The position numbers and the translations under genes were made by a program. The notes under the pieces were generated by a model. That model was given only the letters and a program-made list of their open reading frames with translations, searched no databases and was not told the origin of the DNA. A stretch of 35,456 nucleotides of DNA, taken from an uncultured Bacteroidales bacterium. GTDB lineage: Bacteria; Bacteroidota; Bacteroidia; Bacteroidales; Bacteroidaceae. Positions within the stretch are counted from its first letter, which is position 1. The number at the start of each line of letters is the position of its first letter. Shown here piece by piece: positions 25,801 through 32,532 of the stretch. The stretch covers positions 1 to 35,456 of the forward strand of contig CADCCR010000003.1 of the NCBI GenBank assembly GCA_902799985.1, in the 5' to 3' direction.

Positions 25801-27925
25801 TCACTTCGGTACAGAGAGTGAGTTCGAGGAAATCAAGGACCAGTACATTGCTAAGGCTAACGAGTTCGACTATGAAGTAATAGCTGAGCAGGCTCTCCTC
25901 GACCAGTATGAGGATGCTATCGGCGCCATCGACGAGTGCATGAACATGGAGGCTCTCTTCCGTGCTAACTACACCATCGAATCCCTCCAAGAGCAGATCA
26001 CCAAGAGCGCTGCTGCCTACACCTACTATCAGGATCAGGTTGCTGCTGCCAAGACTTACCTCGAGGAGAACAATCTGGCCGACAGCGAGGCTAAGACCAT
26101 CTTCGTGAACTACCTGAACGAGGACGAGGAAGCTTCCGAGCTCTATCCCAACGGCACAGCCAAGGATATCGTTGAAAAGCATGCTTTGGCCGACAGCGTT
26201 GTCCTTGCAGAGGCTATGTTCCTGGAGTCCCTGAAGGTTGCTGCTGTAACAGCAGGCTATGGCAAGGGCATGGACATCAGCTCTATGATTGTGAACCGCA
26301 CCTTCGTAGAATCCAGCGAGGAAACCTTCCAGGATGAGGAAGGCAATGCCCTCGGTAAGGTTGCAGACGGCTGGGACGGTTACATCTACCGCGCAGCTAC
26401 TCGCGACGACATGAAGATGTCTGCTGCCGAGTTCTGCAACGAAACTTCTAAGTTCAACATCAGCCAGACGTTTACTGGCATGAAGAACGGTTACTATCAG
26501 GTTAAGCTCAACGCAGCCTTCCGCGCTAATGGCGACGAAAAGATGCTGAGCTACAACTACGCAGCTATGGCTTACGCTAACGATGTGGCTACCTTCATTC
26601 CCGTTATCCGCGAGGATGCAGTTGAGAGCGAGGATGAGGCTTGGACAGGCACAATTGCCGACAAGCTGATCTACAGCGCTGACTCCACCGAGACTTACGG
26701 TTATGGCATCTGGGGCTGCGAGGGTGCAGCAAATGCATTCCTGCAGGGCCGCTACGAGGTTACTCTGGTTGCTCAGGTAACCGACGGTAACCTGACCATC
26801 GGTCTGAAGAACGAGGGTTCTACTAAGGGTGGTGACTGGACTGGTGCCGGTAACTTCCGTCTCTTCTACCTTGGCGAGGATGTTGCTGATGCAGCTGACG
26901 CTCTCAAGGAGGTTGCTGATTACAATGCAGCTCGCATCAGCACTCTGACTGAGCTCTACACGGCTCCTGTTTACGAGGCTGAGGACTACAGCGAGGCTCC
27001 TGGCTTCGGTGCAGCCCAGAAGGCTACTCTTGCCGAGAACAGCGGCGTTGCCACATTCGAGGCTGAGCAGGCTATCAGCGAGACCATGCAGTCCATCTAC
27101 GAGACCAAGAAGGCTTACCTCGACCTCTACCAGGCAAGCGAAAAGGTTTACACTAAGTGGTTCGAACATGCTGGAGTTAACCGGGATACGGCTGATAAAG
27201 CAGAAGAAGCTGTCTATGAAGTTCGCGACAACCTGGAAGCAGGCGAATATGCAGACGAGTTTGCCACTAAGGAGGCTAAGGCTGCATTCTATGCTGCTTA
27301 TCCCGACTACCTGCAGGTTAAGAACGACAAGGGTACCAATGTTGACTTCACAGAGGATACATTCGCATTCGACATCGCTACTACAGGTGTTAATCCTTCT
27401 CTCGAGCTGACAGGTCTCTATGAGGCTCTCGAAGAGGATGAAGTAATCCTTGCATTCGACTACACTGCTGAGCAGGAGATTGAAGGCGGCTACTTCTACT
27501 ACGAGACTCCCAACCTGCTGACCGACATCAAGGAGGCTATTCCCACTCTGCCCGTTGCATCTGAATGGACCACCGTTTACTACAATGTATCGAAGGGCGT
27601 TAAGCAGCTCAAGTTCGGTACCGCTGCTGACCACAGCATCTTCTGGAGCATCAGCAGCAAGGCTAACAAGGAGAATCAGCTCTATCTTGGTGCACGCAAC
27701 TTCCGCTTCATGACGAAGGCTCAGATGAAGGCTGAGGGCGGCAAGGCTCTCAACGGCGCTGAGGGTGACCTCAACGGTGACGGCAAGGTTGACATCGCCG
27801 ACGCAGTTACCGTCCTCGACTTCATGGCTGCCGGCTCCAACGATCCTGCTGCCGACCTCAACGGTGACGGCAAGGTTGACATCGCCGACTTCGTAACTGT
27901 TCTGGACATCATGGCAGAAAACTAA
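22829..27925 (+). CDS. Giant secreted multidomain protein with four discoidin-like repeats and dockerin-like C-terminus
   Basis: This 1698-residue protein has no assignable enzyme domain. A signal peptide covers about 1-29 (ends SAWA). Four discoidin-like modules lie at about 30-197, 215-380, 530-690 and 830-1010, each with TG[GN]D near its middle, then RNW and W.(I/L)[YW]G, and a later W.L(I/L)D. They alternate with helical, FIVAR-like linkers (about 400-465, 715-790, 1020-1130 and 1370-1480). A beta-sandwich module (about 1149-1355, ending NFRLFYLGE) and a further beta domain (about 1510-1635) resemble carbohydrate-binding folds. The dockerin-like pair is at about 1645-1698. Codon use (many GCT, GGT, CGT and GTT codons) differs from neighbours and resembles the V-ATPase genes, hinting at high expression. 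A strong terminator follows 15 nt after the stop. Likely a surface adhesin or glycan-binding scaffold; function is not assigned. Confidence 0.82.
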   Translation: MKRIFTSSSTLWSCFIALVMMMASQSAWAEYVKLTALSGTGGTGGEGYPSLVDAKPGTKMGHSFDPSNPDRAEAWIVVKAAKAVVPEWYFLITGGDTGSYPTRNWKKWNIYGGNFASDAEAVRGNVDDPAAGGWTLIDERDGEALPQANTASKNFQFNNADGTTAYEYFWIEILESVQGSDVWLQMGEWGLGTSGDFEKYLEDLANTQTGTDEPIVYNIISGDRNDGSGEGLDKLFDGDISTKWGNGFNPKNFGATSGGAYFIVKTSRAIAPTYYKLVTGNDNASWNHRNWKSWQIYGIAAADVTNGKPARDSEKWVMLDKKDNISEEILPDKNMFTVIFNLSEENTTEYQYFKVEIDEIMSGSGYMQMGEFALGDGYTLALDRNDIVNSADYDPDLFAEKALLDNMAKAIDDVKNCNDPFALGDLNTSIDNLQSQIAASAANYAELITARNQAINLINDDNLNDAATAYMNVWISETEVQAPNNEYPVGNFAYIKANRQLTGAEAKAEANRISDYLLINVKNVDDPIYATYETIVDANGFNDGEKGHSLVDGDRENTKWCASTDHKPWRLIFKSDEPIKPTYYGLVTGGDTYSYPDRNWKSWKIWAANFDSDEEAKNEESDKWVLIDAKSNVGTDVLKTTNKYESYINLSVGCTEPYQYFKIVVEASGGNLIQMNEFTFYNQGNLNEYRGDFVAEFEDYDPEAEPAYIGYINEYKGKYQTLQNATNPADVMKAYNDLKELQDAIAASAEKYANYLAIYDELQGTNLDSESLSAWFEGYSTENEGPGVKYVRGTYEYIMETLSLDNDGIDAETEYIQSIINAANEGLYILLGGHTVGQWGDGYYGHLIDGIAKNTEGTDEEGNPTTILATKWGGQADINGDTYIIFRTSDPVNPFFYTLTTGNDTGTYQDRNWGTWYIYGANFEGDGAATKDAEGWVLIDVKENIGKDRLHPVDAEESYFGFSTETTEPYTYYKIVVTKAFSGNSIQMNEIHFGTESEFEEIKDQYIAKANEFDYEVIAEQALLDQYEDAIGAIDECMNMEALFRANYTIESLQEQITKSAAAYTYYQDQVAAAKTYLEENNLADSEAKTIFVNYLNEDEEASELYPNGTAKDIVEKHALADSVVLAEAMFLESLKVAAVTAGYGKGMDISSMIVNRTFVESSEETFQDEEGNALGKVADGWDGYIYRAATRDDMKMSAAEFCNETSKFNISQTFTGMKNGYYQVKLNAAFRANGDEKMLSYNYAAMAYANDVATFIPVIREDAVESEDEAWTGTIADKLIYSADSTETYGYGIWGCEGAANAFLQGRYEVTLVAQVTDGNLTIGLKNEGSTKGGDWTGAGNFRLFYLGEDVADAADALKEVADYNAARISTLTELYTAPVYEAEDYSEAPGFGAAQKATLAENSGVATFEAEQAISETMQSIYETKKAYLDLYQASEKVYTKWFEHAGVNRDTADKAEEAVYEVRDNLEAGEYADEFATKEAKAAFYAAYPDYLQVKNDKGTNVDFTEDTFAFDIATTGVNPSLELTGLYEALEEDEVILAFDYTAEQEIEGGYFYYETPNLLTDIKEAIPTLPVASEWTTVYYNVSKGVKQLKFGTAADHSIFWSISSKANKENQLYLGARNFRFMTKAQMKAEGGKALNGAEGDLNGDGKVDIADAVTVLDFMAAGSNDPAADLNGDGKVDIADFVTVLDIMAEN
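27767..27889 (+). repeat. 36-nt identical direct repeat encoding the two dockerin-like calcium loops
   Basis: 27767-27802 and 27854-27889 are identical over 36 nt and 87 nt (29 codons) apart. Both encode DLNGDGKVDIAD, the D-x-N-x-D-G loop of dockerin repeats. The identity suggests recent duplication or gene conversion, or strong codon constraint. Confidence 0.85.
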
Positions 27926-27940
27926 ACCGAAACTCTCTCA

Positions 27941-27977
27941 ATTCTCTTGGTCAGGCCTCGTGCCTGACCAAGAGAAT
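27941..27977 (+). terminator. Strong intrinsic-type terminator
   Basis: A perfect 16-bp stem (ATTCTCTTGGTCAGGC at 27941-27956 against its complement at 27962-27977) with a 5-nt loop (CTCGT) is followed by ATCTTTATTTTC. It begins 15 nt after the stop of the 1698-residue protein gene and separates it from the FAS1 lipoprotein gene. Confidence 0.9.
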
Positions 27978-28035
27978 ATCTTTATTTTCAGAAAACAAAG
28001 GTAAAAAGGAACACACGATATTTAAATCTACGACA

Positions 28036-30183
28036 ATGAGGAAGTTCATCCTTTCACTCACTACTCTGATGCTTATTATATCTTCCTGTACGGAGAAGAT
28101 AGATACTTCTGCACGTTATGTATTCTCGGAATACACCATAGTCAGCTATCTTGAGAATCATAGCGATTACTCGCAGTATGTTGAACTTATGAAAAAAGTG
28201 CCTGTGAGTGGGAGGAGCCAGTCTTCTGTCTACCAACTTCTTACCGCACGCGGTAACTACACATGCTTTGCCCTCACCAACGACGCAATCAACAAATACC
28301 TGCAGGATTTGGTGGAAGAGGGCTTGATTAGCGAACCCTCATGGGACGCTTTCACCGATGAAAGGAAGCTCGACTCCGTTCGCAAGGTAGTCGTGCAGAA
28401 CACCGTCATCGATGGCGGAGATATGGAGTCGGAGCGTTACACACTTGCTCAAATCTCCTCCTTCGCTTCAAACAAGGAAAATGCAGAGTTCCCTCTACCC
28501 AATATATATGACCACAAGCTGACAGCCAGCTTTGCCAAGAACGACACAATCTTCATCGACAAGGAGTGTGCCATGGACCCCCTCAATCGCGACATCCCCG
28601 TCATCAATGGCGTGATACACCAGTTGCACAAGGTGATTGCTCCGAAGGACGAGTCCTGTGCCCGCTATATCCAGAATATTCTCGACGAGAAGCGCGAGGG
28701 CTACCTGATGTTCGCCAAGGCGCTGCAGGTCTGCGGACTGCTCGACACGCTGAGCAAGGTGCGCGACGAGGCTTACGAGACCCTCTATCAGTCGCAAGGA
28801 GATGCCCTCGATATGAAGAACTACATGGACAAGGGCGGCTATGACATGACTGAAATCTCGGGCGACCCGCATGCCTATGCCCCCGAGCATCGCAAGTACG
28901 GCTTTACCCTCTTCTGCGAGACCGACGACTTCTGGCAGTCGCAGGGCATCGACCCCACGGCTCCCGATGCTGTCGCTAAGCTGCAGGAGTGGATTGCTTC
29001 GAACGGTATGTACATCAGCGATGGCGGCTATCAGGTCAACACCGACTACACTTCCCCCAAGAATATGTTGCACCAGTGGCTGGTGTACCATATCCTGCCC
29101 ATGAGGATTCCGGCCAACAAGCTCGTCTATCATTGCAACGAGAACGGCTTCTTCTACACAACAGCCAAGTACACGATTCCTGTCTTCGAGTGGTATCCCG
29201 TCTTTGAAGGCGGTCGTCTGCTGAAGATTTACGAGAGTGCCGAGAGCAACGGCATCTACCTCAACAGTTTCCCCGAAAGGGACAATGCCATAACAGGCAC
29301 GGGACACGAAAGCTATTGCGACCCTGCAAAGCGTGGTATTCTCATCGACGTGAACAGCGAAAAGGCTGTCCTGTCGGACATCGTCAATGCCTGCATCTAT
29401 CCTCTTTCCAGTCCCTTGGCCTATACTGATGTCGTACGCGAAGACCTGGGCAAGGAGCGTATCCGCTTCGACCTCTTCGCTCTCTTCCCCGAGGCTATCA
29501 CCAACGGCATCCGTCGTGCCGACAGCCAGCTGGGTAAGTGGCAGCATGTCTTCGTCTCGCTGTACAACAGGTACGACTACTTCGACAACATGAAGATAAT
29601 GAATGCCGAGACGCACTTCATCCATTACAATGGTTACAAGGCCAACTGGGCAAACTATAGTGGCGACGAGGACAAGGCTTTCGGCCACTTCGACATTATG
29701 TTCCGCCTGCCGCCCGTGCCCGTGCGCAACACCTACGAGTTCCGCTATAAGCTGCTCGCCACTGCTGCCCGCGGCATCGTGCAGGTCTATTTCGGCAGCG
29801 ACCCCAACAACCTGCCTGTAGCCGGCATCCCCATTGATATGACGAAGAACGTCGAAGCCTTCTTCGGCGAGGGCGCATCGTGGGGCGACTTGCAGGATGG
29901 TGGCAAGGATGACGACCAGATCATCGACATCGACCACAAACTCCGCAACCACGGCCTGATGAAGGCAACCAAGCACGAGCACGACAGCCAGGTGGCTCGC
30001 GACAAGAATAACTGCAGCCGCCACATCATCGTGCGCCAGACGCTCGACCCGAACGAGACCTACTACGTCCGTTTCAAGTCCGTGCAGCCCGACTTGACCC
30101 GTCCCGAGCTTTACCTCGACTACTTCGAGTACTGTCCGAAGGAAATCTTCGACAGCCCCGAGAAGCCGGAAGACATTTGGTAA
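28036..30183 (+). CDS. FAS1 (fasciclin) domain lipoprotein
   Basis: This 715-residue surface lipoprotein has a signal peptide with lipobox IISSC (Cys at about 18). It has an N-terminal fasciclin-like domain (about 28-205): YTCFALTNDAINKYL matches the F.PTN.AF box, and INGVIHQLHKVIAP matches the closing NGVIH.ID.VL box. The remaining about 500 residues show no domain I can name. FAS1 lipoproteins of this size occur in Bacteroidota polysaccharide-utilisation and adhesion loci. No SusC/SusD pair is present here, so the gene looks stand-alone. No clear promoter was found in 27978-28035, but the terminator before it implies its own. A 22-nt palindromic array starts 6 nt after the stop. Adhesion or glycan contact is inferred from the family. 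Confidence 0.82.
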   Translation: MRKFILSLTTLMLIISSCTEKIDTSARYVFSEYTIVSYLENHSDYSQYVELMKKVPVSGRSQSSVYQLLTARGNYTCFALTNDAINKYLQDLVEEGLISEPSWDAFTDERKLDSVRKVVVQNTVIDGGDMESERYTLAQISSFASNKENAEFPLPNIYDHKLTASFAKNDTIFIDKECAMDPLNRDIPVINGVIHQLHKVIAPKDESCARYIQNILDEKREGYLMFAKALQVCGLLDTLSKVRDEAYETLYQSQGDALDMKNYMDKGGYDMTEISGDPHAYAPEHRKYGFTLFCETDDFWQSQGIDPTAPDAVAKLQEWIASNGMYISDGGYQVNTDYTSPKNMLHQWLVYHILPMRIPANKLVYHCNENGFFYTTAKYTIPVFEWYPVFEGGRLLKIYESAESNGIYLNSFPERDNAITGTGHESYCDPAKRGILIDVNSEKAVLSDIVNACIYPLSSPLAYTDVVREDLGKERIRFDLFALFPEAITNGIRRADSQLGKWQHVFVSLYNRYDYFDNMKIMNAETHFIHYNGYKANWANYSGDEDKAFGHFDIMFRLPPVPVRNTYEFRYKLLATAARGIVQVYFGSDPNNLPVAGIPIDMTKNVEAFFGEGASWGDLQDGGKDDDQIIDIDHKLRNHGLMKATKHEHDSQVARDKNNCSRHIIVRQTLDPNETYYVRFKSVQPDLTRPELYLDYFEYCPKEIFDSPEKPEDIW

Positions 30184-30188
30184 GTCCG

Positions 30189-30260
30189 GAAGCAGCTCGT
30201 GCTTATTTCGGAAGCGCCTCGTGCTTATTTCCGAAGCGCCTCGTGCTTATTCCGGAAGCG
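30189..30260. repeat. 22-nt tandem palindromic repeat array (3 units plus partial)
   Basis: Full units start at 30189, 30211 and 30233, with a partial unit at 30255. They share GAAGC at the start and GTGCTTATT after 10-11 nt, the same unit as at 1-40 and 8649-8692. The array starts 6 nt downstream of the FAS1 gene's stop. Each unit can fold through AAGC/GCTT with a G-U wobble at the inner pairs. Confidence 0.85.
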
Positions 30261-30346
30261 AAGGCCGAATAGGAGTCTTTACCAAAGGTCGGCAATAAAT
30301 CATCTGTGCTGAAACAGCCGGAACAAAAGCAGAAGAATATCCTCTT

Positions 30347-30392
30347 AATGCCCTTTTCTGTTCGTATATTGACAGGAAGGGCATTTTTTTTT
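30347..30392 (+). terminator. Intrinsic terminator after the FAS1 gene
   Basis: AATGCCCTT (30347-30355) pairs with AAGGGCATT (30377-30385), extended by an imperfect CTGT/ACAG pair, and the stem runs straight into a T-run (to about 30392). It separates the FAS1 gene and repeat array from the V-ATPase operon. Confidence 0.88.
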
Positions 30393-30424
30393 GTCTGAAA
30401 CATGGATATTCCAAAGGGATTTCG

Positions 30425-30432
30425 TACCTTCG
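30425..30432 (+). promoter_or_regulatory. Possible -7 box of the V-ATPase operon
   Basis: TACCTTCG differs by one base from TAnnTTTG and lies 33 nt before the subunit E start, just after the terminator. No -33 element at the usual spacing was recognised. Confidence 0.4.
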
Positions 30433-30465
30433 TGCCAAAAATAACGTACAATATACACATAAAGA

Positions 30466-31053
30466 ATGGAAAAGATACAAGAACTCACCGAGAAGCTACT
30501 GCGCGAAGGTGTAGAGAAAGGTCAGGCTGAGGCCGACCGCATCGTTGGCGAAGCACGCCAGCAGGCCGACCAGATTCTGCAGGAGGCTCGTCAGCAGGCT
30601 CAGGAAATCATTGCTCAGGCTCAGAAGAAATCAGGCGAGACGGCTGCAAACACACGCAGCGAACTCAAGATGTATACAGGTCAGGCCATGAGTGCCCTCA
30701 AGAGTGAGATAGCCAACATGCTGACCGATGGCGTCGTCAAGGAGGCTGTTGCCGGACTGACTGCCAGTCCCGACTTCCTCGGACAGTTTGCCGTAGCTAT
30801 GGCCGAGAAGTGGAGCGCCGACGAACCCGTCGTCATCTCCTCGAGCGAGGCCGACAGCCTCAAGGCTTACTTTGCGGCTAAGGCAAAGGCTCTGCTCGAC
30901 AAGGGCGTCACCATCAACAAGGTGAACGGCAAGGACACCCTGCTCACCATCGCCCCTGCCGACGGCAGCTACAAGGTGAACTTCGGCAAGGATGAGTTCG
31001 AAACCTACTTCAAGAACTTCCTGCGTCCGCAGCTCATAGAAATGTTATTCTGA
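30466..31053 (+). CDS. V-type ATP synthase subunit E
   Basis: This 195-residue protein forms the peripheral stalk that connects the catalytic V1 head to the membrane sector. The N-terminal half (about 1-85) is a charged, Gln/Ala-rich coiled coil with repeats such as EARQQADQILQEARQQAQEI. The C-terminal half is a globular domain (about 100-195) with LLDKGVTI and the ending FLRPQLIEMLF. Length matches the family. It is the first gene of the operon that continues with DUF2764, A and B. The start ATG at 30466 follows the possible promoter at 30425-30432. In Bacteroidota these enzymes may run as H+ or Na+ pumps or synthases; the ion cannot be read here because the membrane ring genes lie outside the window. 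Confidence 0.9.
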   Translation: MEKIQELTEKLLREGVEKGQAEADRIVGEARQQADQILQEARQQAQEIIAQAQKKSGETAANTRSELKMYTGQAMSALKSEIANMLTDGVVKEAVAGLTASPDFLGQFAVAMAEKWSADEPVVISSSEADSLKAYFAAKAKALLDKGVTINKVNGKDTLLTIAPADGSYKVNFGKDEFETYFKNFLRPQLIEMLF

Positions 31054-31057
31054 ATGC

Positions 31058-31234
31058 ATAATTCATAATTCACAATTCATAATTTGCCTACGCTGTGATA
31101 TAATTCACAATTCACAATTCATAATTCAAAATTAGGCTACGCCCTAATGCTTGGCGAAAGAAATAATTGTGAATTAAGAATTAAGAATTAAAGAATGATT
31201 ATGAATTATGAATTAAAAATTATGAATTAAATAA
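31058..31234. repeat. AATTCAY heptad arrays with AGGCTACGCCC box, in inverted arrangement
   Basis: The whole gap between subunit E and DUF2764 is repetitive. AATTCAT/AATTCAC heptads at 31060-31084 end in TGCCTACGC (31085-31093). A second set at 31102-31133 (four heptads) ends in AGGCTACGCCCT (31134-31145). The opposite orientation (ATTATGA/AATTAAG-type units) runs 31161-31230 to the DUF2764 start. Long inverted pairing between left and right halves could fold the mRNA. No promoter was recognised. Confidence 0.8.
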
Positions 31235-31235
31235 G

Positions 31236-32078
31236 ATGGCCAATTACTATTGCATGATAGCCGGCTTGCCGGACATCGACCTGCAGGACGCGAAGCCGGG
31301 CCTGAGCCTCGAGGACATGCGCGAGCAATGCGAGGAGGTGCTGACGCTGAAGGACAAGAAGTTGCTCTTCTATTTCTTCCTGCACTTCGACTGCGTCAAC
31401 CTCGTCAAGCTCCTCAAAAATCCTGAGGCAAGCATCGACCAGTGGGGCAACTTCTCGCTCGAACAGCTGCGCGACCTCATCACCAGCGCCACGGAACTCA
31501 ACTTCAACGTGCATCGCTACCCGGCCTTCATGAGCATCTTCGCCCGTGAATACGCCTTCAACAAGGACAAGGCAGGCTACTTCCCCGAGGACGAGATGAT
31601 GTTCCAGTTCCTCGACTACGCCATCAGGACCTGTCCCAACCGCATGATGCGCCGCTGGTTTAAGCTCAACCTCGACATCACCAACATCCTCACAGCCATG
31701 CTGGCACGCAGCCAGGGCTGGAGCGTCGGCGACTTCATCAAGGGAGAAGGCGAGGTGCAGGAGATGATACGCGAGAACAAGACAAAGGACTTCAACCTCA
31801 GCCACGAGCTCGACTACATCCCGCAGCTCATGAAGATAGTCGATGAGGAGGACCCCGTCCGCAAGGAGAAGATGATAGACGCCTTCAAGTGGATTTGGCT
31901 CGACGAGCGCACCTTCTTCGAACCCTTCAGCATGGAAGCCGTCTTCGCCTACCTCTGCAAGCTCCAGATGCAGGAGCGTTGGGCAAAGCTCGACATCGAA
32001 CAAGGCAAGGAAACCTTCCGGAAGATAATCGACGACCTGAGAGGCGAGGCAAAAGTCCCCGAAGAGTTCTCAATATAA
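31236..32078 (+). CDS. DUF2764 family V-ATPase-associated protein
   Basis: This 280-residue mostly helical cytoplasmic protein starts MANYYCMIAGLPDI, typical of the DUF2764 family, and has FFLHFDCVNLVKLLKN and a conserved Trp/Asp-rich middle (RSQGWSVGDFIKGEG). It lies between subunits E and A, its standard position in Bacteroidota V-ATPase operons. Since a classical subunit C gene is missing at this position, it probably fills the role of the C/d subunit that couples V1 to the membrane ring; this is inference from position and size. AT-rich heptad arrays border it on both sides: the upstream one reaches the start codon, and its TAA stop (32076-32078) overlaps the downstream one. Confidence 0.85.
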   Translation: MANYYCMIAGLPDIDLQDAKPGLSLEDMREQCEEVLTLKDKKLLFYFFLHFDCVNLVKLLKNPEASIDQWGNFSLEQLRDLITSATELNFNVHRYPAFMSIFAREYAFNKDKAGYFPEDEMMFQFLDYAIRTCPNRMMRRWFKLNLDITNILTAMLARSQGWSVGDFIKGEGEVQEMIRENKTKDFNLSHELDYIPQLMKIVDEEDPVRKEKMIDAFKWIWLDERTFFEPFSMEAVFAYLCKLQMQERWAKLDIEQGKETFRKIIDDLRGEAKVPEEFSI

Positions 32079-32111
32079 TTCACAATTCATAATTCACAAT
32101 TCATAATTATG
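32076..32111. repeat. AATTCAY heptad array between DUF2764 stop and four-helix-bundle start
   Basis: Four consecutive heptads (AATTCAC, AATTCAT, AATTCAC, AATTCAT; 32077-32104) then AATTATG run exactly from the stop codon of DUF2764 to the ATG at 32109, so both codons are part of the array. It is the left flank of the four-helix-bundle gene and opposite in orientation to the right flank at 32479-32527. Confidence 0.82.
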
Positions 32112-32474
32112 AGGGATGCTGAGACTAATGCAGTACTGATGAAGAGCTTTGCTTTTGCCGTCCGCTGTGTGAATCTCAGGAAATACCTCATTAAGGAAAA
32201 AGGTGAATATGATATGTCGAAACAATTGCTACGGTGCGGCACAAGCATCGGAGCCAACATAAAGGAAGCATTGCGAGGGCAGACGCGACCGGATTTCGGA
32301 ACAAAGATGAATATCTCGCTGAAGGAGGCAAGTGAAAGTGAATACTGGATAGAATTGCTGCAAGCGACTGAATACTTAACCCTAGAGCAGGGAGACAATC
32401 TGCTCAAAGACTGTCGAGAGTTAATTAAGCTGCTGACGAGCATCGTCAAGACGACATTCGCCAAAGTTGAATGA
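32109..32474 (+). CDS. Four-helix-bundle protein (23S rRNA intervening-sequence protein family)
   Basis: This 121-residue cytoplasmic all-helical protein has motifs LMKSFAFAVRCVNL, LLRCGTSIGANIKEA and KEASESEYWIELL, which define the family first seen encoded in 23S rRNA intervening sequences. The function of stand-alone members is not established. It interrupts the V-ATPase operon between DUF2764 and subunit A, in the same direction. It is visibly more A+T-rich than its neighbours and uses TTA, CTA and ATA codons rare in them, and it is flanked by inverted heptad repeats. This suggests acquisition by an insertion that keeps the operon readable. Family call is solid; the mobile origin is inference. 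Confidence 0.9.
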   Translation: MRDAETNAVLMKSFAFAVRCVNLRKYLIKEKGEYDMSKQLLRCGTSIGANIKEALRGQTRPDFGTKMNISLKEASESEYWIELLQATEYLTLEQGDNLLKDCRELIKLLTSIVKTTFAKVE

Positions 32475-32478
32475 GGCT

Positions 32479-32527
32479 GGGTGCGTAGCTTAATTATGAA
32501 TTATGAATTAAAAATTATGAATTAATA
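32479..32527. repeat. Inverted AATTCAY heptad array with reverse AGGCTACGCCC box
   Basis: Reading right to left, this is the same element as at 31102-31145: heptads ATTATGA, ATTATGA, ATTAAAA, ATTATGA and ATTAATA (32493-32527) preceded by GGGTGCGTAGCT (32479-32490), the reverse of AGGCTACGCCC with small changes. It begins 4 nt after the four-helix-bundle stop and reaches to within 6 nt of the subunit A start. Confidence 0.8.
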
Positions 32528-32532
32528 TAAAC

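Noticed and set aside
22898..27634. A 1578-codon open frame on the minus strand
   Set aside because: It lies fully antisense to the 1698-residue secreted protein, which has a signal peptide, repeats, dockerin-like tail, promoter and terminator. The antisense product is Val/Leu/Cys-rich without domains, an effect of codon bias.
28036..30183. SusD-like identity for the lipoprotein
   Set aside because: The N-terminal region fits FAS1 boxes, SusD TPR-like helices and motifs are missing, and no SusC-like TonB receptor gene is next to it.
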